Of a stretch of 64,000 nt of DNA, positions 1-8,463 are shown piece by piece. Numbering within the stretch: position 1 is the stretch's first letter; each line of letters opens with the position of its first letter. This DNA is from Sphingobacterium composti. GTDB lineage: Bacteria > Bacteroidota > Bacteroidia > Sphingobacteriales > Sphingobacteriaceae. The position numbers and the translations under genes are program-made. The stretch spans positions 30,262 to 94,261 of the forward strand of contig NZ_WUQZ01000014.1 in the NCBI RefSeq assembly GCF_009829075.1. The letters run 5' to 3'. The notes beneath the pieces are model-generated. The model did no database searches, had not been told where the DNA came from, and saw only the letters and a list, made by a program, of their open reading frames with translations.

Positions 1-82
1 AAACAGAAAATATTTCAACATAATAATATTTAAAACTAAAAAAACATATATAGTATTAGAAAAAACTGTTAAAACAAAGAAT

Positions 83-90
83 TAATTTTG
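83..90 (+). promoter_or_regulatory. possible -7 promoter box for the TlpA-like gene
   Basis: An exact match to the Bacteroidota -7 consensus TAnnTTTG (TAATTTTG) lies 65 bases before the start codon of the first gene. I see no convincing TTTG -33 box at the usual distance, so this is a weak candidate. The rest of bases 1-155 is AT-rich and holds no gene. Confidence 0.3.
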
Positions 91-155
91 AATATCACTA
101 ACCCCGTGAATGATTGATGTTTAAATAATAAATTTGTTTAATTAATTAATAATTT

Positions 156-1622
156 ATGAAAAGAACAATTTTAACGATAGCACTGATAGCAGGCGCTTTA
201 GCATACAATAATACCTATGCACAACTAGCCAAGAAAAAAGGCATTACTCTAGAAGAGATTTCTAAAGATTTAGGGGCATTGGCTCAAAAAAATGATGAAG
301 TTTCAAAAACTCAATTACTTGTAGAAGCAAAAGCACTAGTAGAAAGTAAAAATGAAAGTTTTGTAAATTTCGGAACTCGCATTTATTCATTTTTAGAAAA
401 AACAGATGAAGTTGAGAAAGTCGAGAAAACACTGTTAAAAAGATTTCCTAAAGGGTTAAAGGCACGTAGTGAAGCTTATAAAAATGTTTTTTCAGAAAGC
501 AATACCTCCGCTTCTGTAGCTGAAAAAAGTTATAATGACTTTTTGAAGAAATTTCCTTCTAACAATTTTGAAGAAAAAGATAGAGGATTGTATCGAGGTG
601 CAGAATCCAAACTTGCAGCAATGTACTTCAAAGAAAATAACCTTTCAAAAGCAAATGAGTATGTAGATAAATTAAAAAATAGTCCTATGTTTATTCAAAC
701 TGCATATGGTTTAACAAGAGAACTCGCTGAAAACAAAGACTATGTCAATGCACTTCCAATCTTAGAAGAAGGAATTGCAAAAGCAAAAGAAGACAATAAA
801 GTCGGTCCTACATATCTACCTGCATTCAATGCTGCATATGGAAAAGCCTTGTATGAAACTGGCAACTACGAAAAAGCTATAGAAAGCTTAGAAGATCAAT
901 TCATAACTAATAATAATGCAGCTGTAAATTCGGACTTGAATGTAAGTTTAGCAAATTCATACATCAAAATGGGTAGAGATTTAGACGCATTTTTATTATT
1001 GGAGAAATATGTTCTGAAAAATGGCAAGAACGATGCTGCTGGAGAAGTATTGAAATCTTTATATTCAAAACTAAACAATGATAAGAGCGATTTCAATAAT
1101 TACTATTCTAATCTGGACACTAAAATCAAGGAAGCTAGCATAGCTAAATACAAATCAGAAATGATCAAAAAAGAGGCTCCAGCATTTTCTTTGGTCAACA
1201 GAGAAGGCAAGACAGTTTCTTTGGCAGATCTTAAAGGAAAAGTTGTGGTATTGGATTTTTGGGCAACATGGTGTGGTCCTTGTATCAATTCGTTCCCTGG
1301 TATGCAAGCAGCTGTTAACAAATACAAAGACGACAAAGAAGTGGAGTTTTTATTTATTGACACTTGGCAACGCGAAGAAAACTACAAAGAGCTTGTAGAA
1401 CAATTCATTACTAAGAATAATTACACTTTCCATGTATTATTTGATGAGATGAAAGATAGAGAAAAAGCAACCACTACAGCATACGGCGTGAAAGGTATTC
1501 CACACAAAGTTGTAATTGACAAAGAAGGATTTATTCGTTTTGAGTCATCAGGTAGTGGATCGGATATCGATAAAATCGTGAGCGAAATGGAAACAAAAAT
1601 AGAATTAGCGCGTAAAGGCTAA
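156..1622 (+). CDS. secreted TlpA/thioredoxin-like disulfide oxidoreductase with helical-repeat N-terminus
   Basis: This 488-residue protein begins with a signal peptide (about residues 1-22, ending near Tyr-Ala-Gln). Residues about 25-330 are charged helical repeats resembling TPR units. A TlpA/AhpC-type thioredoxin domain fills about 340-485. The active site WATWCGPC is visible, with cysteines C373 and C376, and a cis-proline-type segment (GVKGIPHKVV) lies downstream. Proteins of this architecture reduce or isomerise disulfides in the Bacteroidota periplasm; the partner is unknown. It stands alone on the + strand and ends at a strong inverted repeat shared with the converging PepSY gene. 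Confidence 0.85.
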   Translation: MKRTILTIALIAGALAYNNTYAQLAKKKGITLEEISKDLGALAQKNDEVSKTQLLVEAKALVESKNESFVNFGTRIYSFLEKTDEVEKVEKTLLKRFPKGLKARSEAYKNVFSESNTSASVAEKSYNDFLKKFPSNNFEEKDRGLYRGAESKLAAMYFKENNLSKANEYVDKLKNSPMFIQTAYGLTRELAENKDYVNALPILEEGIAKAKEDNKVGPTYLPAFNAAYGKALYETGNYEKAIESLEDQFITNNNAAVNSDLNVSLANSYIKMGRDLDAFLLLEKYVLKNGKNDAAGEVLKSLYSKLNNDKSDFNNYYSNLDTKIKEASIAKYKSEMIKKEAPAFSLVNREGKTVSLADLKGKVVVLDFWATWCGPCINSFPGMQAAVNKYKDDKEVEFLFIDTWQREENYKELVEQFITKNNYTFHVLFDEMKDREKATTTAYGVKGIPHKVVIDKEGFIRFESSGSGSDIDKIVSEMETKIELARKG

Positions 1623-1669
1623 TACATAAAAATGGGACAATGCAAGTTGTCCCATTTTTATGTATTAGC
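1618..1669. terminator. bidirectional intrinsic terminator (perfect 23-bp stem)
   Basis: Bases 1618-1640 and 1647-1669 are perfectly complementary around a 6-base loop. T and A runs sit in the arms, so it can act in both directions. It separates the TlpA-like gene from the converging PepSY-like lipoprotein gene. Confidence 0.85.
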
Positions 1670-1682
1670 TATGAATTTAAAA

Positions 1683-2138
1683 TTATAGATCAATTCTGAT
1701 AAATTTTCCGTCTTTGTCAAATACCAAATCAACATCATTAGTCAGTTCAATATCAAAACCATTCACTTCTCTTTCAATCCCGTTTATACCTACAGATGCA
1801 TAATTCGCCGTCACATAATCGACAATTGCAGGTAATATAAACGATGTGTTAGGCAACGCGTCACGATCACTTCGCATTTCTACATCTTGCCACAACCCTG
1901 AATTGTCAAATTTGATATCTACACCATTATCCAATTTAACCTCGTATTCAAAATTTGAAATTCCTTCTTTATCCTTTAAAGTGGAAATAATTTTTGCCGA
2001 ACCAAAATACTCTGTTACGAATGACTTCGACGTGGTAGGTAATTCCTCATTTGGAATTAATACTTCATCCTTATCACAAGATGTCATCGTGAATACTACA
2101 GCTACGGCTAAGATCGCTTTTGAAAATAAATTTTTCAT
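1683..2138 (-). CDS. PepSY-like domain lipoprotein
   Basis: A 151-residue protein with a lipoprotein signal (hydrophobic stretch, then TMTSC with the lipid-accepting Cys at about residue 21). It carries repeated beta-rich segments such as YEVKLDNGVDIKFD and FDIELTNDVDLVFDKDGKF, typical of the PepSY-like (BLIP-like) domain found in secreted Bacteroidota proteins. Its paralog lies 41 bases upstream, with the kinase/regulator pair beyond. Such proteins are thought to bind or inhibit other envelope proteins; I infer a role in envelope sensing with the neighbouring two-component system. The biochemical function is unknown. Confidence 0.75.
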   Translation of the reverse strand: MKNLFSKAILAVAVVFTMTSCDKDEVLIPNEELPTTSKSFVTEYFGSAKIISTLKDKEGISNFEYEVKLDNGVDIKFDNSGLWQDVEMRSDRDALPNTSFILPAIVDYVTANYASVGINGIEREVNGFDIELTNDVDLVFDKDGKFIRIDL

Positions 2139-2179
2139 AGTTTATATATTTTTATATTATGTGTGTTTTAGTTGTTTTA

Positions 2180-2623
2180 TTAATCGTCGATACGTAAAAA
2201 TTTGCCTTTACTATTGAAAACTAAGTCCAATCCATTTGACAATTCAATTTCATATTTGGATGAACGTCTGGAAAGTTTCACAATATTATTCTTTGGAAAA
2301 CTCTTTTCTACATATTCTTTTATAGCTTGAGGGATCAACGAAAGCGGAATACTCTTGCGCTTCATATCGATTTCTTTCCATTCGCCATTTTTATCAAATT
2401 CAAATTCCGAGCCATCATTCATCTTCACTTCGTAAGATTTTTTCGAAAAGAGTTCGTCTTCTAATTTGACGTATGCGACCGAAAGTTTTGAGCTATACGT
2501 CTTGATAAAATTTTGCGCTTGCTTTGGCAACTGACCTAAATCAATTAATTTATCTTGTGCATTTGCGCCCATGCTTGTAGTCAATAAAGCTACTACTGCT
2601 AAACTTTTAAATATTGTTTTCAT
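2180..2623 (-). CDS. PepSY-like domain secreted protein
   Basis: A 147-residue protein with a Sec signal peptide (residues 1-22, cleavage near GANAQ). Two beta-rich repeats, YEVKMNDGSEFEFDKNGEW and YEIELSNGLDLVFNSKGKF, mark the PepSY-like fold. It resembles the adjacent lipoprotein in length and repeat pattern, pointing to a tandem duplication after which one copy is lipid-anchored and this one is soluble. It is separated from the upstream histidine kinase by about 80 bases and may share its transcript or be a target of the regulator. Confidence 0.75.
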   Translation of the reverse strand: MKTIFKSLAVVALLTTSMGANAQDKLIDLGQLPKQAQNFIKTYSSKLSVAYVKLEDELFSKKSYEVKMNDGSEFEFDKNGEWKEIDMKRKSIPLSLIPQAIKEYVEKSFPKNNIVKLSRRSSKYEIELSNGLDLVFNSKGKFLRIDD

Positions 2624-2705
2624 CTTTTAATCTTTGTTTTATACTACAAAAATCAAAAGTGAATTGGGAAAGAATTAGGAATTAGTGTTTGAAATCAAAA
2701 AAATA

Positions 2706-3989
2706 TTAAACTTTTTTAATTTCAAACACTTGCATATTATTCTGATAGCTATACTTAATATGTAAGAAAGGATATTTTTCCAAAATGGTCTGTACAATAG
2801 ACAAACCTAGGCCATTGGAATTATGGTCTTGACTTCCTTTATAAAAACGTTCAAAAATATACTCGGGATTCAGTGCCTTTTCTTGACTTGTGTTAGAAAT
2901 GATTGCAGCATCTGATTGAATTCGAACTCTTAATTCACCAGCAGGTAGATTGTATTTTATAGCGTTGCTAATCAGATTAGAAAACAAAATTTGCATCAAA
3001 TCTGGGTTAGCGTAGACTTCAAAATTACCATCTTGCTGAAGATCTAATCTGATATCTTTATAAATTATTAAATCCTCGTAATCATTCAACAGATTAGCGA
3101 TAACTTCATTTATAGTGACACTTTCATATCCTGCATACTGCTGATTGTTGATACGTGAAAGCGTTAATAAGCTTTTATTGAGACTTACCATACGCTGCAA
3201 GGAACGCTTCGCTTCCACAATACCCACGGTATCCTCTTCATTCAAACTCGAATTTTCTAACAGCAATTCCAGCTTGTTAATACTAACTGCCAAAGGTGTT
3301 TGCAATTCATGTGCAGCATTTTCCAAAAATCGCTTTTGACTGTCAAAGACTTTTTCATTCTGATCAATCATTTGCGAAATATGATTATTCAAATCATTAA
3401 ACTCCAAAACAGGCGATTCCACTGAGACAAAACTATTGGCTTTGCCAAAACGATATTTAGAAAGATTTTTTAAAATTTGCTTGAAAGGTTGCCAAGCTCT
3501 ACCCAATATATAATGGTTAATCACCAAAATGCTGAGGACAATCACTACATATAATACCAACAAAGAAATAGCTAAATTGAGCAGAAAATCATCTTCTTCA
3601 ACGGTAGAAGTACGAATTTCTAATTGATAAGGCTTACCACTGGGATCATAAAATCCCGTTCGTAAAATACGATAAGGTTCTTCCTCCTCATCATATGGCA
3701 TGTAAATAAATTCTTTAGAAAACGTATTTTGGTCAACTTTCTCTTGTAAATTTTCTACTTCTTTAATCACAAATTGGTTAATCCCAAATTCTTTGGACTC
3801 TTCAATTAACTTTGGGTTATTATAAGCCTCACGGATGATAAGTATTTTTTGATTTTTGAGGCCATCATCAATATTATCATACACTTCGTCCATGATCACA
3901 GCATAAAACAATGCTGCCCAAACTGCCATCACTATCAGGATAGCAATACTCACAAATCGATTAGTATAATTTTTTACTGAGATAGCCAT
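2706..3989 (-). CDS. HAMP-type sensor histidine kinase
   Basis: A 427-residue inner-membrane kinase. A first membrane helix (about 12-32), a periplasmic sensor segment (about 33-135) and a second helix (about 136-160) precede a linker. The dimerisation domain carries the phospho-accepting His in AAHELQTPLA (H227). The N box (LFSNLISNAIKYN) and the G2 box (NGLGLSIVQTI) are present. The usual D-x-G-x-G box is replaced by a short ISNTSQEK segment, a variation seen in some Bacteroidota kinases. Its start codon directly abuts the response-regulator stop codon, so the pair is cotranscribed and probably translationally coupled. The signal is unknown. Confidence 0.9.
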   Translation of the reverse strand: MAISVKNYTNRFVSIAILIVMAVWAALFYAVIMDEVYDNIDDGLKNQKILIIREAYNNPKLIEESKEFGINQFVIKEVENLQEKVDQNTFSKEFIYMPYDEEEEPYRILRTGFYDPSGKPYQLEIRTSTVEEDDFLLNLAISLLVLYVVIVLSILVINHYILGRAWQPFKQILKNLSKYRFGKANSFVSVESPVLEFNDLNNHISQMIDQNEKVFDSQKRFLENAAHELQTPLAVSINKLELLLENSSLNEEDTVGIVEAKRSLQRMVSLNKSLLTLSRINNQQYAGYESVTINEVIANLLNDYEDLIIYKDIRLDLQQDGNFEVYANPDLMQILFSNLISNAIKYNLPAGELRVRIQSDAAIISNTSQEKALNPEYIFERFYKGSQDHNSNGLGLSIVQTILEKYPFLHIKYSYQNNMQVFEIKKV

Positions 3990-4661
3990 TTATATCAATT
4001 TATAACCTATACCGTAGACTGCTTGCAAATCACAATCCGCTCCAGCTGTTTTCAATTTCTTACGAAGATTTTTAATCTGCGAATAGATAAAACCCAAATT
4101 ATCCGCTTGATCAGCGTGGTCGCCCCAGACCGTTTCAGCTAATGTAGATTTTTCTTGCAACTTATTAGGGCGAAGCATGAAATAGTAAAATAAATCATAC
4201 TCCTTGCGATTCAAAACCAACGGATTTCGGTCTATTTTGACTTCGCGCAATTCTGGATTTAGGCTTACATTCTTGTACTGCAAAAGCTGCTCGCCATCTT
4301 GTGCATTACGACGAATAATAGATTTAAGCCGAGCCAACAATTCCGCAAAGTGGAAAGGCTTAGCCAAATAATCATCTGCCCCAATTTCCAATCCAGCAAC
4401 TTTATCTGCTACTGAATCTTTTGCCGAAAGTATGAGCACAGGACTTTTGACTTGATTTTCTCTCATCTCGCGCAACACATCCATTCCCGAACCTCCCGGA
4501 AGCATAATATCCAACAATACGCAGTCGTATGGGTAATTCATCACCTTGTCTATAGCTTCCAAATAGGTAGAAGCTGTTTCTACCAAAAACTTCTCACTCT
4601 CTAAAAAATCACGAATACCCTGCTGTAATGCTAACTCATCTTCGACAATCAATACCTTCAT
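3990..4661 (-). CDS. OmpR/PhoB-family response regulator
   Basis: A 223-residue two-domain regulator. The receiver domain shows the acidic pair (VEDE), the phospho-acceptor D51 in LLDIMLPG, S79 in place of the usual Thr, and K101 in LAKPF. A winged-helix DNA-binding domain follows (about 125-223) with the LNRKEYDLFYYF and GIGYKLI elements typical of OmpR/PhoB members. It is the first gene of the kinase operon; the PepSY-like genes downstream are plausible targets. Confidence 0.93.
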   Translation of the reverse strand: MKVLIVEDELALQQGIRDFLESEKFLVETASTYLEAIDKVMNYPYDCVLLDIMLPGGSGMDVLREMRENQVKSPVLILSAKDSVADKVAGLEIGADDYLAKPFHFAELLARLKSIIRRNAQDGEQLLQYKNVSLNPELREVKIDRNPLVLNRKEYDLFYYFMLRPNKLQEKSTLAETVWGDHADQADNLGFIYSQIKNLRKKLKTAGADCDLQAVYGIGYKLI

Positions 4662-4733
4662 AGTAGCGACAATTATAATTTTTGATTTGGGAATATTTTA
4701 GGAATAAGTTAGTGAAATTATTGAAAAATAAAA

Positions 4734-4755
4734 AAGGGATGAACAATCACCCCTT
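4734..4755 (-). terminator. intrinsic terminator after mtaB
   Basis: On the reverse strand a 9-bp stem with one G-U pair (bases 4734-4742 with 4747-4755) and a 4-base loop is followed by a T run. It lies just past the mtaB stop codon. Confidence 0.7.
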
Positions 4756-4766
4756 CAAATTCTATT

Positions 4767-6086
4767 TTAATGTGCCAACAATTCTGGCAACTCTTCTATA
4801 TCTACATCTCCCGATTCGGAAATGGAAGTGAATTTTACCGGAACAATTTCATTAACCAACAAAGGATCGTAAGGCGTGCGAACTTTCACGTAGTTTTTAG
4901 AAAAGCCATGCATAAAGCCATCTTTCTCATCCGATTCGAATAATACCTCTCCTATTGCGCCTAAATTTTCTTCATAGAAAGCACGACGTTTTTTCTCCGA
5001 AAGAATATGCAACATTTTACTACGATCCGAACGTTGTGCACCTGGGACAGCACCTTCCATTTGTGCCGCAATGGTATTTTCACGTTCTGAATAGGTAAAT
5101 ACGTGCAAATACGAAATTGGCATATCGTTCAAGAAATTGTAAGTATCAATAAAATCTTCGCGAGTTTCCCCCGGGAAACCAACGATAACATCTACACCGA
5201 TACAGGCATTTGGCATTAACGATTTGATTTTCGCGACACGCTCGCCGTACAGTTCGCGTTTGTAGCGACGACGCATTTGCGCCAATACTTTATTATTACC
5301 TGATTGCAACGGCATATGAAAATGCGGAACAAAACGCTTCGATCGTGCTACAAATTCGATAATCTCATTAGCCAACAAATTTGGCTCAATCGATGATATA
5401 CGGATACGATCGATGCCTTGTACTTCGTCTAATGCTTTTACCAAGTCCAAGAATTTGTTCTGACGTTTGCCATCACGGATTCCGAAATCACCAATATTCA
5501 CTCCTGTCAAGACGATTTCCTTCACTCCTGAAGTAGCAATTTCTTCCGCTTGACGCACGATATCCTCGATTTTTCCCGAACGACTTGCCCCACGTGCCAA
5601 AGGAATCGTACAAAACGTACACGAATAATCACAACCGTCCTGCACTTTCAAGAAAGTACGTGTACGATCGCCAATCGAATACGCCGTCACAAATTGATTC
5701 GTTTCGTCAATCGGTCCATTATGAACAACCGCTTTTTCCTGTTTGGTCAAATCATTGATATGTTCAATGATGTTGAATTTCTCCGCCGCACCCAATACCA
5801 TATCTACCCCAGGAATCTCTGCGATTTCCTGCGGCTTCAATTGTGCATAACAGCCTACTATTGTTATATAGGCATTTGGCGAATATTTCAACGCTTCCTT
5901 CACTACCTTTCGACATTTCTTATCCGCATTGTCCGTTACCGAACAGGTGTTGATTACATAAACGTCTGCTGGCGAGTTGAATGGCGTAGTATCGTAACCC
6001 GCATCCTTGAACTGACGTCCAATCGATGAAGTCTCCGAAAAATTCAACTTACAACCCAGTGTATAGAAAGCTACTTTTTTATTCAT
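4767..6086 (-). CDS. mtaB: tRNA t6A37 C2-methylthiotransferase MtaB
   Basis: A 439-residue radical-SAM methylthiotransferase converting t6A to ms2t6A at tRNA position 37. The N-terminal UPF0004 domain shows the three cluster cysteines (C12 in LGCKLNFSE, C48 in NTCSV, C79 in VGCYAQ). The radical-SAM motif C152-x3-C156-x2-C159 follows in DGCDYSCTFCTIPLARG. The ALARG-type segment and the Bacteroidota context fit MtaB better than MiaB or RimO. The reading frame opens four codons earlier with TTG; I chose the ATG at 6086, giving the normal MNKKVAFYTLGCK start. It is a monocistronic unit ending in a terminator. Confidence 0.92.
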   Translation of the reverse strand: MNKKVAFYTLGCKLNFSETSSIGRQFKDAGYDTTPFNSPADVYVINTCSVTDNADKKCRKVVKEALKYSPNAYITIVGCYAQLKPQEIAEIPGVDMVLGAAEKFNIIEHINDLTKQEKAVVHNGPIDETNQFVTAYSIGDRTRTFLKVQDGCDYSCTFCTIPLARGASRSGKIEDIVRQAEEIATSGVKEIVLTGVNIGDFGIRDGKRQNKFLDLVKALDEVQGIDRIRISSIEPNLLANEIIEFVARSKRFVPHFHMPLQSGNNKVLAQMRRRYKRELYGERVAKIKSLMPNACIGVDVIVGFPGETREDFIDTYNFLNDMPISYLHVFTYSERENTIAAQMEGAVPGAQRSDRSKMLHILSEKKRRAFYEENLGAIGEVLFESDEKDGFMHGFSKNYVKVRTPYDPLLVNEIVPVKFTSISESGDVDIEELPELLAH

Positions 6087-6198
6087 AATAAGTTGCAAAA
6101 ATACGCTTTTTTTTAGACTTAGCTTTATAGATATAAGATTTGAGATGCCAATGACATTTTTAAAAGTGAAAGCACTTTTTCCTTCCCGCTAATTTCAG

Positions 6199-6206
6199 TA
6201 GTTTTG
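6199..6206 (+). promoter_or_regulatory. possible -7 promoter box for thyA-folA
   Basis: TAGTTTTG matches the Bacteroidota TAnnTTTG consensus exactly, 42 bases before the thyA start codon. A run of T at about 6176-6180 sits at a suitable distance for a poor -33 element. Confidence 0.4.
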
Positions 6207-6248
6207 AATATTCTAAAATCGTAGAAAATCTTTAAAACTTACTGAAAC

Positions 6249-7070
6249 ATGAAACAATATTTAGATTTACTAAGGCACGTATATACCACAGGTGTGGACA
6301 AAACAGATAGAACGGGTACAGGTACACGCAGTGTTTTTGGTTATCAAATGCGTTTCAATCTACAAGAAGGTTTTCCGATTATTACGACCAAAAAACTGCA
6401 TTTACGTTCGATTATACACGAATTGATTTGGTTTCTAAAAGGTGAAACAAACATCAAATACCTAAAAGATAATGGTGTAAGTATTTGGGATGAGTGGGCA
6501 GACGAAAACGGTAATTTGGGTCCTGTTTACGGTTCGCAATGGCGCTCTTGGCCTACACCAGATGGCAGACATATCGACCAGATTACTCAGGTAATTAATC
6601 AATTAAAGAATTCACCTGATTCGCGTCGTATCATCGTATCCGCTTGGAATGTCGCGGAAATCGAAAACATGGCTTTGCCGCCTTGTCACGCTTTCTTCCA
6701 ATTCTATGTCGCACCAGCACAACCCGAAAAAGGAATTTTGAAACCGCAACTTTCGTGTCAATTGTACCAACGTAGTGCGGATATTTTCTTAGGCGTTCCT
6801 TTCAATATAGCTTCTTATGCCCTATTGACGATGATGGTCGCGCAAGTTTGTGACATGGAAGCGGGTGAATTTGTACATACGTTTGGTGATGCACATATCT
6901 ACAGCAACCATTTCGAACAAACGGAATTGCAATTGTCGCGTGAACCAAAAGCATTGCCGACAATGAAAATCAATCCAGACGTAAAAAATATTTTTGATTT
7001 CAAATTTGAGGATTTTGAGTTGGTAGGTTACGAGTTTGATCCGCATATCAAAGCACCTGTAGCCGTATAG
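6249..7070 (+). CDS. thyA: thymidylate synthase
   Basis: A 273-residue enzyme of ordinary ThyA length. It converts dUMP and methylene-tetrahydrofolate to dTMP and dihydrofolate in the cytoplasm. Visible motifs are the N-terminal [18 protein letters not shown] segment (phosphate-binding Arg), the catalytic Cys C146 in [12 protein letters not shown], and the dUMP-binding stretch [20 protein letters not shown]. folA follows 46 bases downstream, recycling the dihydrofolate formed, a common thyA-folA pair. Every key residue looks intact. Confidence 0.97.
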   Translation: MKQYLDLLRHVYTTGVDKTDRTGTGTRSVFGYQMRFNLQEGFPIITTKKLHLRSIIHELIWFLKGETNIKYLKDNGVSIWDEWADENGNLGPVYGSQWRSWPTPDGRHIDQITQVINQLKNSPDSRRIIVSAWNVAEIENMALPPCHAFFQFYVAPAQPEKGILKPQLSCQLYQRSADIFLGVPFNIASYALLTMMVAQVCDMEAGEFVHTFGDAHIYSNHFEQTELQLSREPKALPTMKINPDVKNIFDFKFEDFELVGYEFDPHIKAPVAV

Positions 7071-7116
7071 AAAATTGGAGAAGGAGATAATTTGGAGATT
7101 TGAAAATTAACAATCA

Positions 7117-7611
7117 ATGAGTGATACTAAAATAACATTAATCGTAGCTGCTGCAGAAAATAACGCCATTGGCAAAAACAATCAGATGCTTTGGCATTTG
7201 CCGAATGATTTTAAATACTTTAAGAAAAATACTTTAGAGCATTCGGTTGTAATGGGTCGCAAGACTTTTGAATCTATTGGCAAACCACTTCCCGAGCGTC
7301 GCAATATTATTTTGACACGTGATATGAACTACAGCCACGAAGAAGTTGATGTAGCGAATAGCGTGCAAGATGTGCTAAACTATTGCCGTGACGAGCGTGA
7401 AATCTTTATCATCGGTGGTGCAGAAATCTACAAGCAAACGTTGCCCTTAGCGGATAAAATCTTATTGACTCGTGTACATACCACTATAGACGGCGATGCA
7501 TATTTTCCAGAATTATTAGACCATGAATGGAAATTAATAAGTGCCGAAAAGCACGAAAAAGACGAAAAACACGCTTTTGATTATAAGTTCGAAGTATACG
7601 AAAGAGCGTAA
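7117..7611 (+). CDS. folA: dihydrofolate reductase
   Basis: A 164-residue enzyme reducing dihydrofolate to tetrahydrofolate with NADPH. The N-terminal segment AENNAIGKNNQMLWHLPND carries the catalytic acid D31. The NADPH-binding pieces VVMGRKTFESIG and FIIGGAEIYKQTLP follow. It is the second gene of a thyA-folA operon. A long imperfect hairpin lies directly after the stop codon. Confidence 0.96.
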   Translation: MSDTKITLIVAAAENNAIGKNNQMLWHLPNDFKYFKKNTLEHSVVMGRKTFESIGKPLPERRNIILTRDMNYSHEEVDVANSVQDVLNYCRDEREIFIIGGAEIYKQTLPLADKILLTRVHTTIDGDAYFPELLDHEWKLISAEKHEKDEKHAFDYKFEVYERA

Positions 7612-7622
7612 CAAAATATAAA

Positions 7623-7663
7623 TTTCCTTTCAAAAGCATCTCCCTGATACTTTTGGAAGGAAA
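7623..7663 (+). terminator. imperfect 14-bp hairpin after folA
   Basis: Bases 7623-7636 pair with 7650-7663 with a single G-T wobble around a 13-base loop. No strong T run follows, so termination is uncertain. The hairpin overlaps the first codons of the CBS-gene remnant. Confidence 0.45.
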
Positions 7664-8187
7664 GATTTTAAAAGAACCAATTGTAACATCAACAAAATGC
7701 AACTTTTGACACTCCTTTACTCGACGCAATAAAAACAGTAATTAAGGAAGAAATTGTATTAGTTCAAAAAAACGATAAATCATTAAGTGGCATTGTTACT
7801 ATCACAGACATAAGTTCTCAATTTTTTACTTTAACAGAACCTTTTCTTTTATTAGAAAAAATAGAAAACCTGATTCGACTATTATTAGATGAAAAATTCC
7901 TAGTTCAAGAAATAAAAGATTTATGTATTGAAACTTATGATAAAGATTCCATAGAATACATTGATGATTTAACATTTGGGCAATATATAAGAATAATTGA
8001 AAAGGAAGAAAATTGGCAAAAACTCAACTTAAAAATAGAAAGAATTCCTTTTGTAAAACAATTGGACAAAATTCGTCTAATTAGAAACGACATTATGCAT
8101 TTCGATGCTGAAGGTATTTCACAGGAGCAAAGAGATGATTTAAATAATATGGCCAATTTTCTAACTGAATTAATTAAATTTAATTAA
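7647..8187 (+). pseudogene. 5'-truncated, frameshifted CBS-domain protein remnant
   Basis: No start codon opens this frame, yet from about 7696 to the TAA at 8185-8187 it translates without interruption into a protein-like sequence. A CBS-domain segment (ATFDTPLLDAIKTV, then IVLVQKNDKSLSGIVTITDIS) is followed by a helical C-terminus ending in IRLIRNDIMHFD, HEPN-like in feel. Codons at 7647-7693 in the frame one base off read ILLEGKILKEPIVTST, which joins smoothly if one A of the run at 7694-7697 is removed. So this is a gene that lost its N-terminal half and gained a one-base insertion. The complete family appears to be a cytoplasmic CBS-domain protein of unknown function. Family identification is from memory of the pattern. 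Confidence 0.7.
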
Positions 8188-8199
8188 TAATACCCCATC

Positions 8200-8259
8200 A
8201 TGCACATTACCATCCGACAAGATCAGCCTAAAGACCACCAAGCAGTTTATAAAAAATAA
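8200..8259 (+). pseudogene. N-terminal fragment of a GNAT acetyltransferase
   Basis: Nineteen codons from an ATG read MHITIRQDQPKDHQAVYKK and then stop. This parallels the first 19 residues of the intact GNAT gene at 8464 (MPITIRPETQQDHKIIYQL). It looks like the leftover 5' end of a second, related acetyltransferase gene. Bases 8260-8463 hold no further recognisable coding sequence. Confidence 0.5.
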
Positions 8260-8463
8260 ACAACATGTATCTTCAATACATAACCTCGATGGTACATACC
8301 AAACCCTAATCTTTACTTAAAATTAAATTAATTTCAATAATTAAAAATTAATTTGTATTTTGATAGTGCAGTTATAAGCAGCGCAAGCATTTAAAAATTT
8401 TATTATAAAGCACACTATAAATAAAGCCATTACGTATAATTTCAACCTTAAAAATATAAATCT

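Noticed and set aside
5550..6029. 159-codon open frame on the + strand opposite mtaB
   Set aside because: It is antisense to conserved mtaB codons, its translation is Arg/Cys/Ile-rich without domain pattern, and mtaB is clearly the real gene.
6249..7070. ThyA as a BcmA-type CMP hydroxymethylase linked to the TPP operon
   Set aside because: It sits with folA, 5 kb from the riboswitch operon, and carries standard ThyA motifs including C146 and the dUMP-binding segment.
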